60,933 nt of DNA from Actinomycetes bacterium (lineage in GTDB: Bacteria; Actinomycetota; Acidimicrobiia; Spongiisociales; UBA5794). The position numbers and the translations under genes are program-made. The stretch is from NCBI GenBank assembly GCA_024638645.1, contig JAHEJX010000010.1, positions 1 through 60,933 of the forward strand, read 5' to 3'. Below the pieces are notes generated by a model. The model was not told where the DNA came from and searched no databases. It saw nothing but the letters and a program-made list of their open reading frames with translations. How positions within the stretch are numbered: position 1 is the stretch's first letter; each line of letters starts with the position of its first letter. This document shows positions 8,362 through 16,812 of this stretch, in pieces.

Positions 8362-8985
8362 TCACTGCCACCCATAGTCTCTGCCAACTAGGTCGTACAG
8401 ACGATTCGATGAAAAAAACTCATCTCTGAGGCGCTGGCGATCCTCGGCTGGCATAGCAGTCGCAGTCTTCGCCCGCAGGTAGCTGAAGTTGTGGAACTCC
8501 CGGGGTCGCCACGACGGCAGATCGAGGAAGTCCAAGATCTCGGCAAAAACCTGAGGCGTCTCGGTATAGAAATCCTCGCTGGCAATTATTAGGAACTGTT
8601 CCGGGTCGAAGACCTGGAACCAGCGTTCGAGCTGCTCCGCATACCTACCTCGTGCTGCATAGGAGTGCCGTGCCATCTTCGTGCTGAAGTAACCATCATC
8701 GGCGACGACCTTTTCGCGCTCCATGCGCATCTCTTCGGGCTCTTCGTCGATCGCTTGCGCAGAGGATCGGTCCTCGAGGCCCAGACGTACCGAGTGCTGG
8801 AAACGTGAAAAAGCCCGCTCGTCCGGGTCACGGAGCTTCACAACGAGCTTGACGTCGGGGAGCAACTGGGCTGCCCTAGAGGGTGAGCGCTCATCGAAGA
8901 GGCATTGGGGAGTCGCTTCGAAGGTCCGCAGTTTCCTCCCGCTGGCGGCGCCATTCGATCGATCACCACGGTCCGCGACGTTCAT
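8362..8985 (-). CDS. Truncated sulfotransferase lacking the PAPS P-loop
   Basis: The 207-aa product keeps the C-terminal two thirds of a Sulfotransfer_1 enzyme: a 3'-phosphate-binding stretch LRDPDERAFSRFQHS at 51-65 and the tail found in heparan-type sulfotransferases. The region that should hold the 5'-phosphosulfate loop (roughly 70 residues) is missing. About 20 unrelated residues precede the homologous part. The start overlaps the stop of the upstream deacetylase gene by four bases, so the frame is translated if the operon is expressed. It may be an inactive remnant made by deletion, or a protein with a non-enzymatic role. Confidence 0.72.
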   Translation of the reverse strand: MNVADRGDRSNGAASGRKLRTFEATPQCLFDERSPSRAAQLLPDVKLVVKLRDPDERAFSRFQHSVRLGLEDRSSAQAIDEEPEEMRMEREKVVADDGYFSTKMARHSYAARGRYAEQLERWFQVFDPEQFLIIASEDFYTETPQVFAEILDFLDLPSWRPREFHNFSYLRAKTATAMPAEDRQRLRDEFFSSNRLYDLVGRDYGWQ

Positions 8986-9857
8986 GGCACTTGGTAGCCG
9001 CGGACAACTCGCCGGGTTCGCTCCTCAAGGCGCATCCCTCGACTCACTTTGCGGCGGAAGAAGAAGTAGCCGTCGCTGCGCTGGATCGGGATTCGATCCA
9101 GTCGATGTAGGTCCGATACTTCGGTGAGCGGCTTGCCCGAGCCGAGCGCGGCCGACTCGTAGCGATCCCGGATCAGACCCTCGGCTGCAGGCGCCCAGTA
9201 ACCCTTCGGATATGCGAAATGCCGTGGTTTGAACCCAAAGCGGCGCTCTATCAAGTCATCGGAAGTCTCCAGCTCCTCAGCGATCTGCTCGGTCGACATG
9301 CCACGAAGGTCAGGGTGTGTGTGGGTGTGCGCGCCCAGCGTCATGAGCCCGCCTTCCAACATTGCCTCGATCTGATCCCAGCTCAGTGGATCAGCCTGAC
9401 CGCCGGGAGTCAAAGGCTGTCGTGTCTCCACGGGGGCTGTGGTGAGATACAACGTGAAGGGGAGACCCCGCTCGAGCAGCATCGGGTACGCGTTTGTGAA
9501 CAGATCCTCATAGCCGTCGTCAAAGGTGAGCACATACGTGTCGGCGCGAGCGATGTTGTCTGGCTCGAGCGCCTCCTCGAGCCGTAGCACTCGCCCATTC
9601 GTCGCGACCCAGTCGAGTTGCTTGCGCAGTGCCTCGGTGGGGATTTCCATCTCCCTGCCCAGATTCGCACCCGTCTGGTGGTAGCAGAGAATTCGTGCAC
9701 CTGGCCACCGGCCTAGCGCTAGATCCGCGGCAGCGAAGGCAAACTTCGCTGCCTTCTTGACCGCGGCCACAGTTCCCCTGGGTCGCAGCCGATCCGCGGT
9801 TGGAGCAGATACCGCGTCATCAGGCGACCGATCCTCTGGTCCGTCACTCCTAGCCAT
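8982..9857 (-). CDS. NodB-type polysaccharide deacetylase
   Basis: Carbohydrate esterase family 4 deacetylase (291 aa). Motif 1 is LTFDDGYEDLF, motif 2 is GAHTHTHPDL (zinc-binding His pair) and motif 3 is RHFAYPKGYW. It would remove acetyl from N-acetylated sugars in a surface glycan. No signal peptide is obvious; the N-terminal region is Arg/Pro-rich, with a short hydrophobic AAKFAFAAADLAL segment near residue 40. It closely resembles the C-terminal third of the large fusion protein at 25872-28418. Its stop codon overlaps the start of the truncated sulfotransferase, which recalls the deacetylase/sulfotransferase pairing of heparan NDST enzymes. Confidence 0.86.
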   Translation of the reverse strand: MARSDGPEDRSPDDAVSAPTADRLRPRGTVAAVKKAAKFAFAAADLALGRWPGARILCYHQTGANLGREMEIPTEALRKQLDWVATNGRVLRLEEALEPDNIARADTYVLTFDDGYEDLFTNAYPMLLERGLPFTLYLTTAPVETRQPLTPGGQADPLSWDQIEAMLEGGLMTLGAHTHTHPDLRGMSTEQIAEELETSDDLIERRFGFKPRHFAYPKGYWAPAAEGLIRDRYESAALGSGKPLTEVSDLHRLDRIPIQRSDGYFFFRRKVSRGMRLEERTRRVVRGYQVP

Positions 9858-10324
9858 CAGCTGGGATCCTCATCCGCTTCTTCCCACTTGTCCCCCACAT
9901 CCAGCCGTCCAGGTCCGCCGCAACTCGCGACGACGGGTCGTCGCGTCGGCCGACGTCGCCGCGGCGCTGAGCGCGCCGATCAGCATGTGGCGATCGATCA
10001 TAACGCCGTCTGCGGCGCACCCGGCGGGGTCTGTGAGCCCATCACGCTCGACACCAGAAGTGGGACTTATAGCTGCCGGGCGCTGCTAGCGCCATAGCCC
10101 GCTGCAGGTTTACGACGTGTTCGTCTTCGACGGTGGGAGCAAGATTCAGCTTCGGTTCCCACGCATCCAGGGGCACTAGGGAAGCACCCGAGTCGGAACC
10201 CAGGGGCTTATCAACTCGCATGCCTTCCGAGTGAGTCCCCCCAGGTAGCCGACCACGAAAGATCCTGTCTGCGAACCGACGATTCAAGTGGTAGATTTCG
10301 TCCAGAGGCAAGCAGGAGTGGGGG
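9858..10324. other. Intergenic region between divergent deacetylase and giant surface-protein genes
   Basis: About 470 bases without a supported gene, lying upstream of both neighbours. It contains a small hairpin, GGCGCT-GCT-AGCGCC at 10078-10092. A faint minus-strand resemblance to a GT4 C-terminus around 9940-10040 (GVMIDR string) is too short to call. An AGGAG precedes the TTG start of the large plus-strand gene. Confidence 0.4.
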
Positions 10325-13300
10325 TTGAAGAGAAGGGCCATTCTGGTCGCCGTTGTCGCGATGTTGGCGCAACTGCTCGCCGTCGACGGAAAGGCCACAG
10401 CTACAACGGTTCCGGCTTCCGATCCGTCCGGGATTGTTTCTGATGATTTCAATGCGTGTGCGGTGGATCCTTCGTTGTGGTCGTTGGTGGATCCGTTGGG
10501 CGGAGGGTCGGCTCAAGTGGTGGGTGGCGGATCGGGGGATGCCCAGCTCGAGCTCTTTGTGCCGGGCGGCACGGCGCACAATCCGTGGAAATCCGGCAAT
10601 GACTCGGTGCGCCTGATGCAGCCGATGAGCGATGAAGATTTCGAGGTCGAGACAAAGATCGATTCGGCCGTAACCTCCTCGATCCAGGTTCAGGGCTTTC
10701 TGGTCGAGGAGAGCGCCGGTCACTTCATACGATTCGACACATACAAATCGGGCGGCTCGGTCAGGATCTTCGGAGCGGTGATTGATAACGGATCGGCTTC
10801 GATGAAGGTCGCCAAGAAGATCACAGCGACCGCCCCGATGTTCCTGCGGATAAGCCGGGTGGGGGACGCATGGACGCTCACCTATTCCTTCGATGGCGCG
10901 GCGTGGCTCACTGCGGCGACGTTCAATCACTCGATGACGACCACCCAGGTCGGCTTGATGGCGGGGAACGCCGGCAGCAATCCACCTGCCCACACGGCGG
11001 TATTCGACTATTTCTTCAACACCGCCAGCCCCGTCGTGAATGAGGATCAGGGGGCGGTGCCGGCGGATCTGACGCTCGATATCACTGTGGTGGGTGGCGG
11101 CACCGTGAACGTCACGCCGAGCGCGCCGACCTACTCGTGCGGAGAAGCTGTGACGCTCGATGCAATCCCGGATCCGGACAACGAGTTCGACGCCTGGAGT
11201 GGTGATATCTCGAGCACCGACAATCCGCTCAACATTGTCATGACGAGCAATGTGGCAGTCACGGCAACGTTCCTTGCCGACACCGCTCCCCCGGTGATCT
11301 CCAATGTGGTGGTCACGCCTGGGGAGACAACCGCAACGATCACGTGGGACACCGACGAGCCCGCCACCACCCGCGTCGACTTCGGCGAGACCACCGGCTA
11401 CGGCAGTAACTATGAAGACCTCACCCTGACCACCTCCCACACCGCACCCCTGACCGGCCTCACCGCCGCCACCCTCTACCACTTCCAACTCACCTCAACC
11501 GACGGCGGCGGGCTACCCACCACCACCGCAGACGACACCTTCACCACCCAAGCGCCGGGCGGCGATCCTTCTGGGATTGTTTCTGATGATTTCAATGCGT
11601 GTGCGGTGGATCCTTCGTTGTGGTCGTTGGTGGATCCGTTGGGCGGAGGGTCGGCTCAAGTGGTGGGTGGCGGATCGGGGGATGCCCAGCTCGAGCTCTT
11701 TGTGCCGGGCGGCACGGCGCACAATCCGTGGAAATCCGGCAATGACTCGGTGCGCCTGATGCAGCCGATGAGCGATGAAGATTTCGAGGTCGAGACAAAG
11801 ATCGATTCGGCCGTAACCTCCTCGATCCAGGTTCAGGGCTTTCTGGTCGAGGAGAGCGCCGGTCACTTCATACGATTCGACACATACAAATCGGGCGGCT
11901 CGGTCAGGATCTTCGGAGCGGTGATTGATAACGGATCGGCTTCGATGAAGGTCGCCAAGAAGATCACAGCGACCGCCCCGATGTTCCTGCGGATAAGCCG
12001 GGTGGGGGACGCATGGACGCTCACCTATTCCTTCGATGGCGCGGCGTGGCTCACTGCGGCGACGTTCAATCACTCGATGACGACCACCCAGGTCGGCTTG
12101 ATGGCGGGGAACGCCGGCAGCAATCCACCTGCCCACACGGCGGTATTCGACTATTTCTTCAACACCGCCAGCCCCGTCGTGAATGAGGATCAGGGGGCGG
12201 TGCCGGCGGATCTGACGCTCGATATCACTGTGGTGGGTGGCGGCACCGTGAACGTCACGCCGAGCGCGCCGACCTACTCGTGCGGAGAAGCTGTGACGCT
12301 CGATGCAATCCCGGATCCGGACAACGAGTTCGACGCCTGGAGTGGTGATATCTCGAGCACCGACAATCCGCTCAACATTGTCATGACGAGCAATGTGGCA
12401 GTCACGGCAACGTTCCTTGCCGACACCGCTCCCCCGGTGATCTCCAATGTGGTGGTCACGCCTGGGGAGACAACCGCAACGATCACGTGGGACACCGACG
12501 AGCCCGCCACCACCCGCGTCGACTTCGGCGAGACCACCGGCTACGGCAGCCTCTATGAAGACCTCACCCTGACCACCTCCCACACCGCACCCCTGACCGG
12601 CCTCACCGCCGCCACCCTCTACCACTTCCAACTCACCTCAACCGACGGCGGCGGGCTACCCACCACCACCACAGACGACACCTTCACCACCCAGCCACCG
12701 AGTGGTGGTTCTGGTCCGACGTTCGCGATCTGGTACGGGCCCTCACAGACCTTCGGGCAGAACGGCGTGGCAAACCCTGACGCCAACCTCATGGGGAATG
12801 TCGACGATCCCGACGGCGTCTCCGCTCTGTTCTACAGCCTGAACGGCGGATCGGAACTACCGCTTTCGATCGGTCCCAACTCCAACAGACTCGCAGCCGC
12901 CGGCGATTTCAACGCCGACATCCCGATCACGGACCTGTCGCTGGGTGGCAACACCGTCAACCTCAGGGCAGTTGACGGCCTCGGGAACGAGACCAACGAG
13001 GTCGTGACGATCAATTACTCGCCCGGCGCTGTGCCGTCGATGAACCACGCCTTCGATTGGAGCTCAGCTACCGAGATCTCCGACATAGCTCAGGTTGTCG
13101 ACGGACACTGGGCGCTGCAAGGCAACAGCGTGACAATCGTCGAGCGCGGCTATGACCGCTTCGTCGGGCTCGGCGACTTGTCGTGGGACAACTACGAGCT
13201 TGTCGTTCCGATAACGGTCCACGAAATCCGCATTCCGACCAGCCCCGCGCCAGGCGTCGGCGTCGCGGTGCGCTGGGGTGGACACGAGGAGAACTTCCCA

Positions 13301-15610
13301 GGTGAGCAACCGGCTGGCGACTGGACCGCCTCCATCGGCGGCCTGGCGATGTGGCGAGTCATGGGCAACGGTGACGAAATCATCATGATGTGGGACAGCA
13401 ACGGATCGGTCATCAGCCAACAACCGCGGGCCTTCGAGCTCGACGTCGAGTACCTCTTCAAGATGCGAGCCGAGACACTTGGCGACGGGAGTCACCAATA
13501 CTCGTTCAAAATGTGGGATGCGAGTCTGTCAGAGCCCCCCGGATGGGACATAGTCAACAACGAACCGGCTGGGCAACAAACCAACGGATCCGTGTTGCTG
13601 GTCGCCCATCACGCGACCGCGACATTCGGCGACGTCGTCGTCACCGAGGTCACGGCCAACCCCAACAACCAAGCTCCGATCGCCAACAGCGATTCCTACA
13701 CAACGGACGAGGACGTGCTCCTGTCTCGTGATGCTTTGACAGGCGTGCTGGCCAACGACAGTGACTCCGACGGCGATCCCATACAGGCCCAACTGGTGAG
13801 CGACGTATCCAGCGGGCAGCTCTCTCTGGCTGCCGATGGCTCATTCACCTATCAACCGGATCCCAATTTCAGCGGCACGGATAGCTTCACATATCGCGCT
13901 AGCGACGGCTCGGCCACATCAAATCTTGCGACCGTGACGCTGACGGTGCAGGCGGTCCCAGATGCTCCGATCGCAAACAGTGATGCCTACAGCACGACTC
14001 CGGGCACGCAGTTGAGCCTAAACGCAATCTCGGGAGTGCTCGCCAACGACACCGATCCGGACGGCGATCCGCTCCAAGCTGCCCTCCTCACAGACGTAGC
14101 CAACGGTACGCTATCGCTGAGTTCGGACGGCTCTTTCGATTACCAGCCCGACGCAGGGTTCCAGGGAATCGACACCTTCACTTACGAGGCGAGCGACGGT
14201 GTTCTGACATCGCCGGCGGCAACCGTCAGCATCTCGGTGTCTGCCTCAAACGCCCTGCCCGAATTCGTGACTGGTCAGGTCGACTTCGCCCAGCTCGTCG
14301 TCGACACAACGATGGGCCAGACCCACGCGGTCGCCGTCGCCGATTTCGACGGTGATTCCGACGTCGACTTAGTAGCAACGGACTACGTCGACGGAACTGT
14401 CGAATGGTTCAGGAACGATGGTGGAACATACACCAGAGTGATGCTCGACCCGGCACTTGCCGGCGCATATCCGATACACGCTGAGGACTTGGACGGTGAC
14501 GGTGACGTCGACGTGTTGGCCGCTGGGTACCTTGCCGATGTGGTGGCCTGGTACGAGAACGACGGCACGGGGAGCTTCACTCGCCACGACATCCCTGGCA
14601 GCCACGACGGGCCGCATTCGGTGGTTCCGTGGGACATCGACGGCGACGGGGATAAGGACGTCATCACAACCAACCAGGACTCGAATACGGTCATGTGGCA
14701 CGAGAACGATGGGAACGAGAACTTCACTGAACACATCATCGATACGTCTGCGGTGCAGGCGAAGCGGGCCGAACCGGCCGACGTCGACGGTGACGGCGAC
14801 ATCGACATCTTCGCCGCCAGTCATGGCGACGATATCGTCGCATGGCACGAGAACGACGGCAACCAGTCGTTCACCAAGCACGTGATCGACAGCAACGCAG
14901 ACGGCGCCTATTACGTCAGCCCCGGGGACTTGGACGGAGATGGCGACATCGACGTCTTGGCCGCCCTTAAGAATGCCGACACCGTCGCTTGGTACGAAAA
15001 CGACGGTGGTGGTGGGTTTACCAAGCACATCATGGCCACCGGTAGACGGGGAGCGCGAACCGCCATTGCCGCAGACTTCGACGGCGATGGCGATCTCGAC
15101 GCCGCCGCGGCGATTATGCGGGACGATCGGATCTACTGGTACGAGAACGATGGCAGCGGAGGGTTCGTAGAGATCCTGGTGGCTGCATCTTCCAACGGTG
15201 CTTATGGGCTCGCGACAGGTGATGTCGACCGAGACGGCGATGTGGATCTTATAGCGGCATTGAAAGACGCCAATACCGTTGCGATATACGAGCAGATCGC
15301 GAAACACACCGACTCCGTTGCCGAGGGCGGGACGCTGCTGATCGACAACACTCGGCTTCTGGCAGTAGACGCTGATCATGGCCCGGGAGATCTCACGTAC
15401 CGTCTGGTCGATCTACCGAACCGCGGAGAGATACGCCTTGACGGGGTCGCGCTCGGATCAGGAGGGACATTCACGCAGGCCGACGTGAATGCGGGCCTGG
15501 TCGTATACGTCCATGGCGGATCGCCTTCAGCAATCGACTCCTTTACTTTCACGATTGAAGACGGCCTCGCGCCGCCTCTAGGCGGAAGCTTCGAGCTGAG
15601 CATCACGTGA
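10325..15610 (+). CDS. Giant secreted modular surface protein with FG-GAP and cadherin-like domains
   Basis: Exported 1761-aa protein with a TTG start after AGGAGTGGGGG and a signal peptide MKRRAILVAVVAMLAQLLAV. Residues about 35-415 hold a DUF1349/LamG-like jelly roll, a Listeria-Bacteroides-type repeat (GGGTVNVTPSAPTYSCGE) and a fibronectin III domain. Residues about 416-796 repeat all three almost exactly. Another jelly-roll-like region follows (about 800-1110), then two cadherin-like Ig domains (VLANDSDSDGDP, VLANDTDPDGDP; about 1112-1308). About seven FG-GAP/VCBS calcium-binding repeats of type DLDGDGDVDVL span 1316-1658, and a CSPG/cadherin-like tail ends the protein. No sortase or membrane anchor is visible. 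A glycan-binding or adhesive role is inferred. Confidence 0.85.
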   Translation: MKRRAILVAVVAMLAQLLAVDGKATATTVPASDPSGIVSDDFNACAVDPSLWSLVDPLGGGSAQVVGGGSGDAQLELFVPGGTAHNPWKSGNDSVRLMQPMSDEDFEVETKIDSAVTSSIQVQGFLVEESAGHFIRFDTYKSGGSVRIFGAVIDNGSASMKVAKKITATAPMFLRISRVGDAWTLTYSFDGAAWLTAATFNHSMTTTQVGLMAGNAGSNPPAHTAVFDYFFNTASPVVNEDQGAVPADLTLDITVVGGGTVNVTPSAPTYSCGEAVTLDAIPDPDNEFDAWSGDISSTDNPLNIVMTSNVAVTATFLADTAPPVISNVVVTPGETTATITWDTDEPATTRVDFGETTGYGSNYEDLTLTTSHTAPLTGLTAATLYHFQLTSTDGGGLPTTTADDTFTTQAPGGDPSGIVSDDFNACAVDPSLWSLVDPLGGGSAQVVGGGSGDAQLELFVPGGTAHNPWKSGNDSVRLMQPMSDEDFEVETKIDSAVTSSIQVQGFLVEESAGHFIRFDTYKSGGSVRIFGAVIDNGSASMKVAKKITATAPMFLRISRVGDAWTLTYSFDGAAWLTAATFNHSMTTTQVGLMAGNAGSNPPAHTAVFDYFFNTASPVVNEDQGAVPADLTLDITVVGGGTVNVTPSAPTYSCGEAVTLDAIPDPDNEFDAWSGDISSTDNPLNIVMTSNVAVTATFLADTAPPVISNVVVTPGETTATITWDTDEPATTRVDFGETTGYGSLYEDLTLTTSHTAPLTGLTAATLYHFQLTSTDGGGLPTTTTDDTFTTQPPSGGSGPTFAIWYGPSQTFGQNGVANPDANLMGNVDDPDGVSALFYSLNGGSELPLSIGPNSNRLAAAGDFNADIPITDLSLGGNTVNLRAVDGLGNETNEVVTINYSPGAVPSMNHAFDWSSATEISDIAQVVDGHWALQGNSVTIVERGYDRFVGLGDLSWDNYELVVPITVHEIRIPTSPAPGVGVAVRWGGHEENFPGEQPAGDWTASIGGLAMWRVMGNGDEIIMMWDSNGSVISQQPRAFELDVEYLFKMRAETLGDGSHQYSFKMWDASLSEPPGWDIVNNEPAGQQTNGSVLLVAHHATATFGDVVVTEVTANPNNQAPIANSDSYTTDEDVLLSRDALTGVLANDSDSDGDPIQAQLVSDVSSGQLSLAADGSFTYQPDPNFSGTDSFTYRASDGSATSNLATVTLTVQAVPDAPIANSDAYSTTPGTQLSLNAISGVLANDTDPDGDPLQAALLTDVANGTLSLSSDGSFDYQPDAGFQGIDTFTYEASDGVLTSPAATVSISVSASNALPEFVTGQVDFAQLVVDTTMGQTHAVAVADFDGDSDVDLVATDYVDGTVEWFRNDGGTYTRVMLDPALAGAYPIHAEDLDGDGDVDVLAAGYLADVVAWYENDGTGSFTRHDIPGSHDGPHSVVPWDIDGDGDKDVITTNQDSNTVMWHENDGNENFTEHIIDTSAVQAKRAEPADVDGDGDIDIFAASHGDDIVAWHENDGNQSFTKHVIDSNADGAYYVSPGDLDGDGDIDVLAALKNADTVAWYENDGGGGFTKHIMATGRRGARTAIAADFDGDGDLDAAAAIMRDDRIYWYENDGSGGFVEILVAASSNGAYGLATGDVDRDGDVDLIAALKDANTVAIYEQIAKHTDSVAEGGTLLIDNTRLLAVDADHGPGDLTYRLVDLPNRGEIRLDGVALGSGGTFTQADVNAGLVVYVHGGSPSAIDSFTFTIEDGLAPPLGGSFELSIT
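10430..12693 (+). repeat. Near-perfect 1.1-kb tandem duplication inside the giant gene
   Basis: Copy 1 (10430-11550) and copy 2 (11573-12693) are offset by exactly 1143 bp, or 381 codons. Scanning by eye shows only a few differences, for example AGTAAC versus AGCCTC near 11405/12548 and GCAGAC versus ACAGAC near 11529/12672. Such identity implies a recent duplication or continuing gene conversion. Copy number could vary by slippage or recombination. Confidence 0.93.
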
Positions 15611-15702
15611 TGTGATTCCCGCCGCCGCATCCCCGCTGCGGACCGTGCAGCCCATGCCGGTCAAACTGCCCTAACCTGCGTCCTGCTCCCGCTAGGCAGG
15701 TT

Positions 15703-16521
15703 ATGGCCAGGAATCCAGACTTTTTGATCATTGGCGCGATGAAGGCCGGAACGACATCGCTATTTCGTTGGCTCGGAAGGCTGGAGGGCGTCGAGCTTCC
15801 GGACACCAAGGAGATCCACTTCTTCTTCGACGATGAGCGCTGGAACAAGGGCGTGGACTGGTATCGCTCGTTCTTCGATGACGCCGCCGCAATCACTGGA
15901 GAGGCGTCACCGGGCTACACGGACCCTGCGCGGGCAGACCTGGCCGCAAGCCGGATCCTCGAAACCCTGCCTGACGCAAGATTGATCTTCGTGGCCAGGC
16001 ATCCGGTAGATCGTTTCCGCTCGCACTATCGGCACTGGGTCCAGCGAGGTCGGGAGCGCCGGCCTTTCCCCGAGGCAGCGACCGTCGATTCCGAGTATGT
16101 GACGCGGAGCATGTACTGGACGAGCCTGCAGCCGTATTTCCAGCGGTTTCCAGAAAGTCAGCTGCTCGTCGTGAGATTCGAAGATCTCATCGAAGACGGC
16201 GGGGCCTGGGAGTCGATCCTTAGCCACCTCGGTCTGCCGCCATCTCCACGTCCGACGGACCAGCAGAATCCGACGGAAGGAAGACGCGGCTACTCGAAGC
16301 TCTTCGATCAACTGGGCCAATCCGGGGCTATGAAGCGGCTCGGAAAACTGCCGAAGCCGCTCAGGAGAGCAGGAATGAAGCTGCTGACGTCTGACTCTCG
16401 CCGTTACCGCGACCTGATCGATTCATCGCGGGGGCAGGTAGCCGCCAGCGTAGAGGCGGCGCTGTGGGACGACATTGCCAAACTCGAGGCTCAGCTCGGC
16501 TCAACGCTCTGGCCACGATGA
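15703..16521 (+). CDS. Sulfotransferase (heparan-type, Sulfotransfer_1)
   Basis: Complete PAPS-dependent sulfotransferase of 272 aa. The 5'-phosphosulfate loop is IIGAMKAGTTSL at residues 9-20 and the 3'-phosphate-binding segment is VARHPVDRFRSHY at 97-109, both as in bacterial relatives of heparan sulfate sulfotransferases. It starts at ATG 92 bp after the giant surface-protein gene and may share its transcript. It probably sulfates the glycan made by this locus. The truncated gene at 8362-8985 belongs to the same subfamily and shows what an intact copy would look like. Acceptor unknown. Confidence 0.87.
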   Translation: MARNPDFLIIGAMKAGTTSLFRWLGRLEGVELPDTKEIHFFFDDERWNKGVDWYRSFFDDAAAITGEASPGYTDPARADLAASRILETLPDARLIFVARHPVDRFRSHYRHWVQRGRERRPFPEAATVDSEYVTRSMYWTSLQPYFQRFPESQLLVVRFEDLIEDGGAWESILSHLGLPPSPRPTDQQNPTEGRRGYSKLFDQLGQSGAMKRLGKLPKPLRRAGMKLLTSDSRRYRDLIDSSRGQVAASVEAALWDDIAKLEAQLGSTLWPR

Positions 16522-16595
16522 AGCGAGCGGGCCCCGTGAGAGCCGCGACCCCACCAGCGCTCAAACACAGTCACCCGTGGATTCGCCCGACCTGT

Positions 16596-16612
16596 AACCA
16601 CGTTAAGTGGTT
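16596..16612. promoter_or_regulatory. Operator-like inverted repeat
   Basis: AACCAC-GTTAA-GTGGTT is a perfect 6-bp inverted repeat with a 5-bp spacer. It lies about 200 bases upstream of the first beta-helix gene, in a region lacking genes (16522-16812). It could bind a dimeric regulator; nothing else supports this. Confidence 0.25.
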
Positions 16613-16812
16613 GCAAAGATCGACCTAATAGGCCGCTAGGAGAGTCGCGGAATCTGTCGAATCCGTTGCAACACAACGCTACCCTTCCCGAAGAGGTATA
16701 ACGAACTTTTCCCTAAAGCAGACCTGCCCTTAGCCCGATAGACCACGCTACGTAGTTAGATCGACCAACAAGCTTGATCGACCGTGCATACCGGACGAAG
16801 GGACTAATACCG

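Noticed and set aside
9940..10040. Possible GT4 C-terminal pseudogene on the minus strand
   Set aside because: Only a short GVMIDR string and weak flanking similarity to the fusion protein at 40 kb; too little to support a remnant.
10211..15379. Long minus-strand open frames (425, 372 and 336 aa) opposite the giant surface-protein gene
   Set aside because: They mirror the high-GC third positions and tandem repeats of the plus-strand gene, which has a signal peptide and clear domains.
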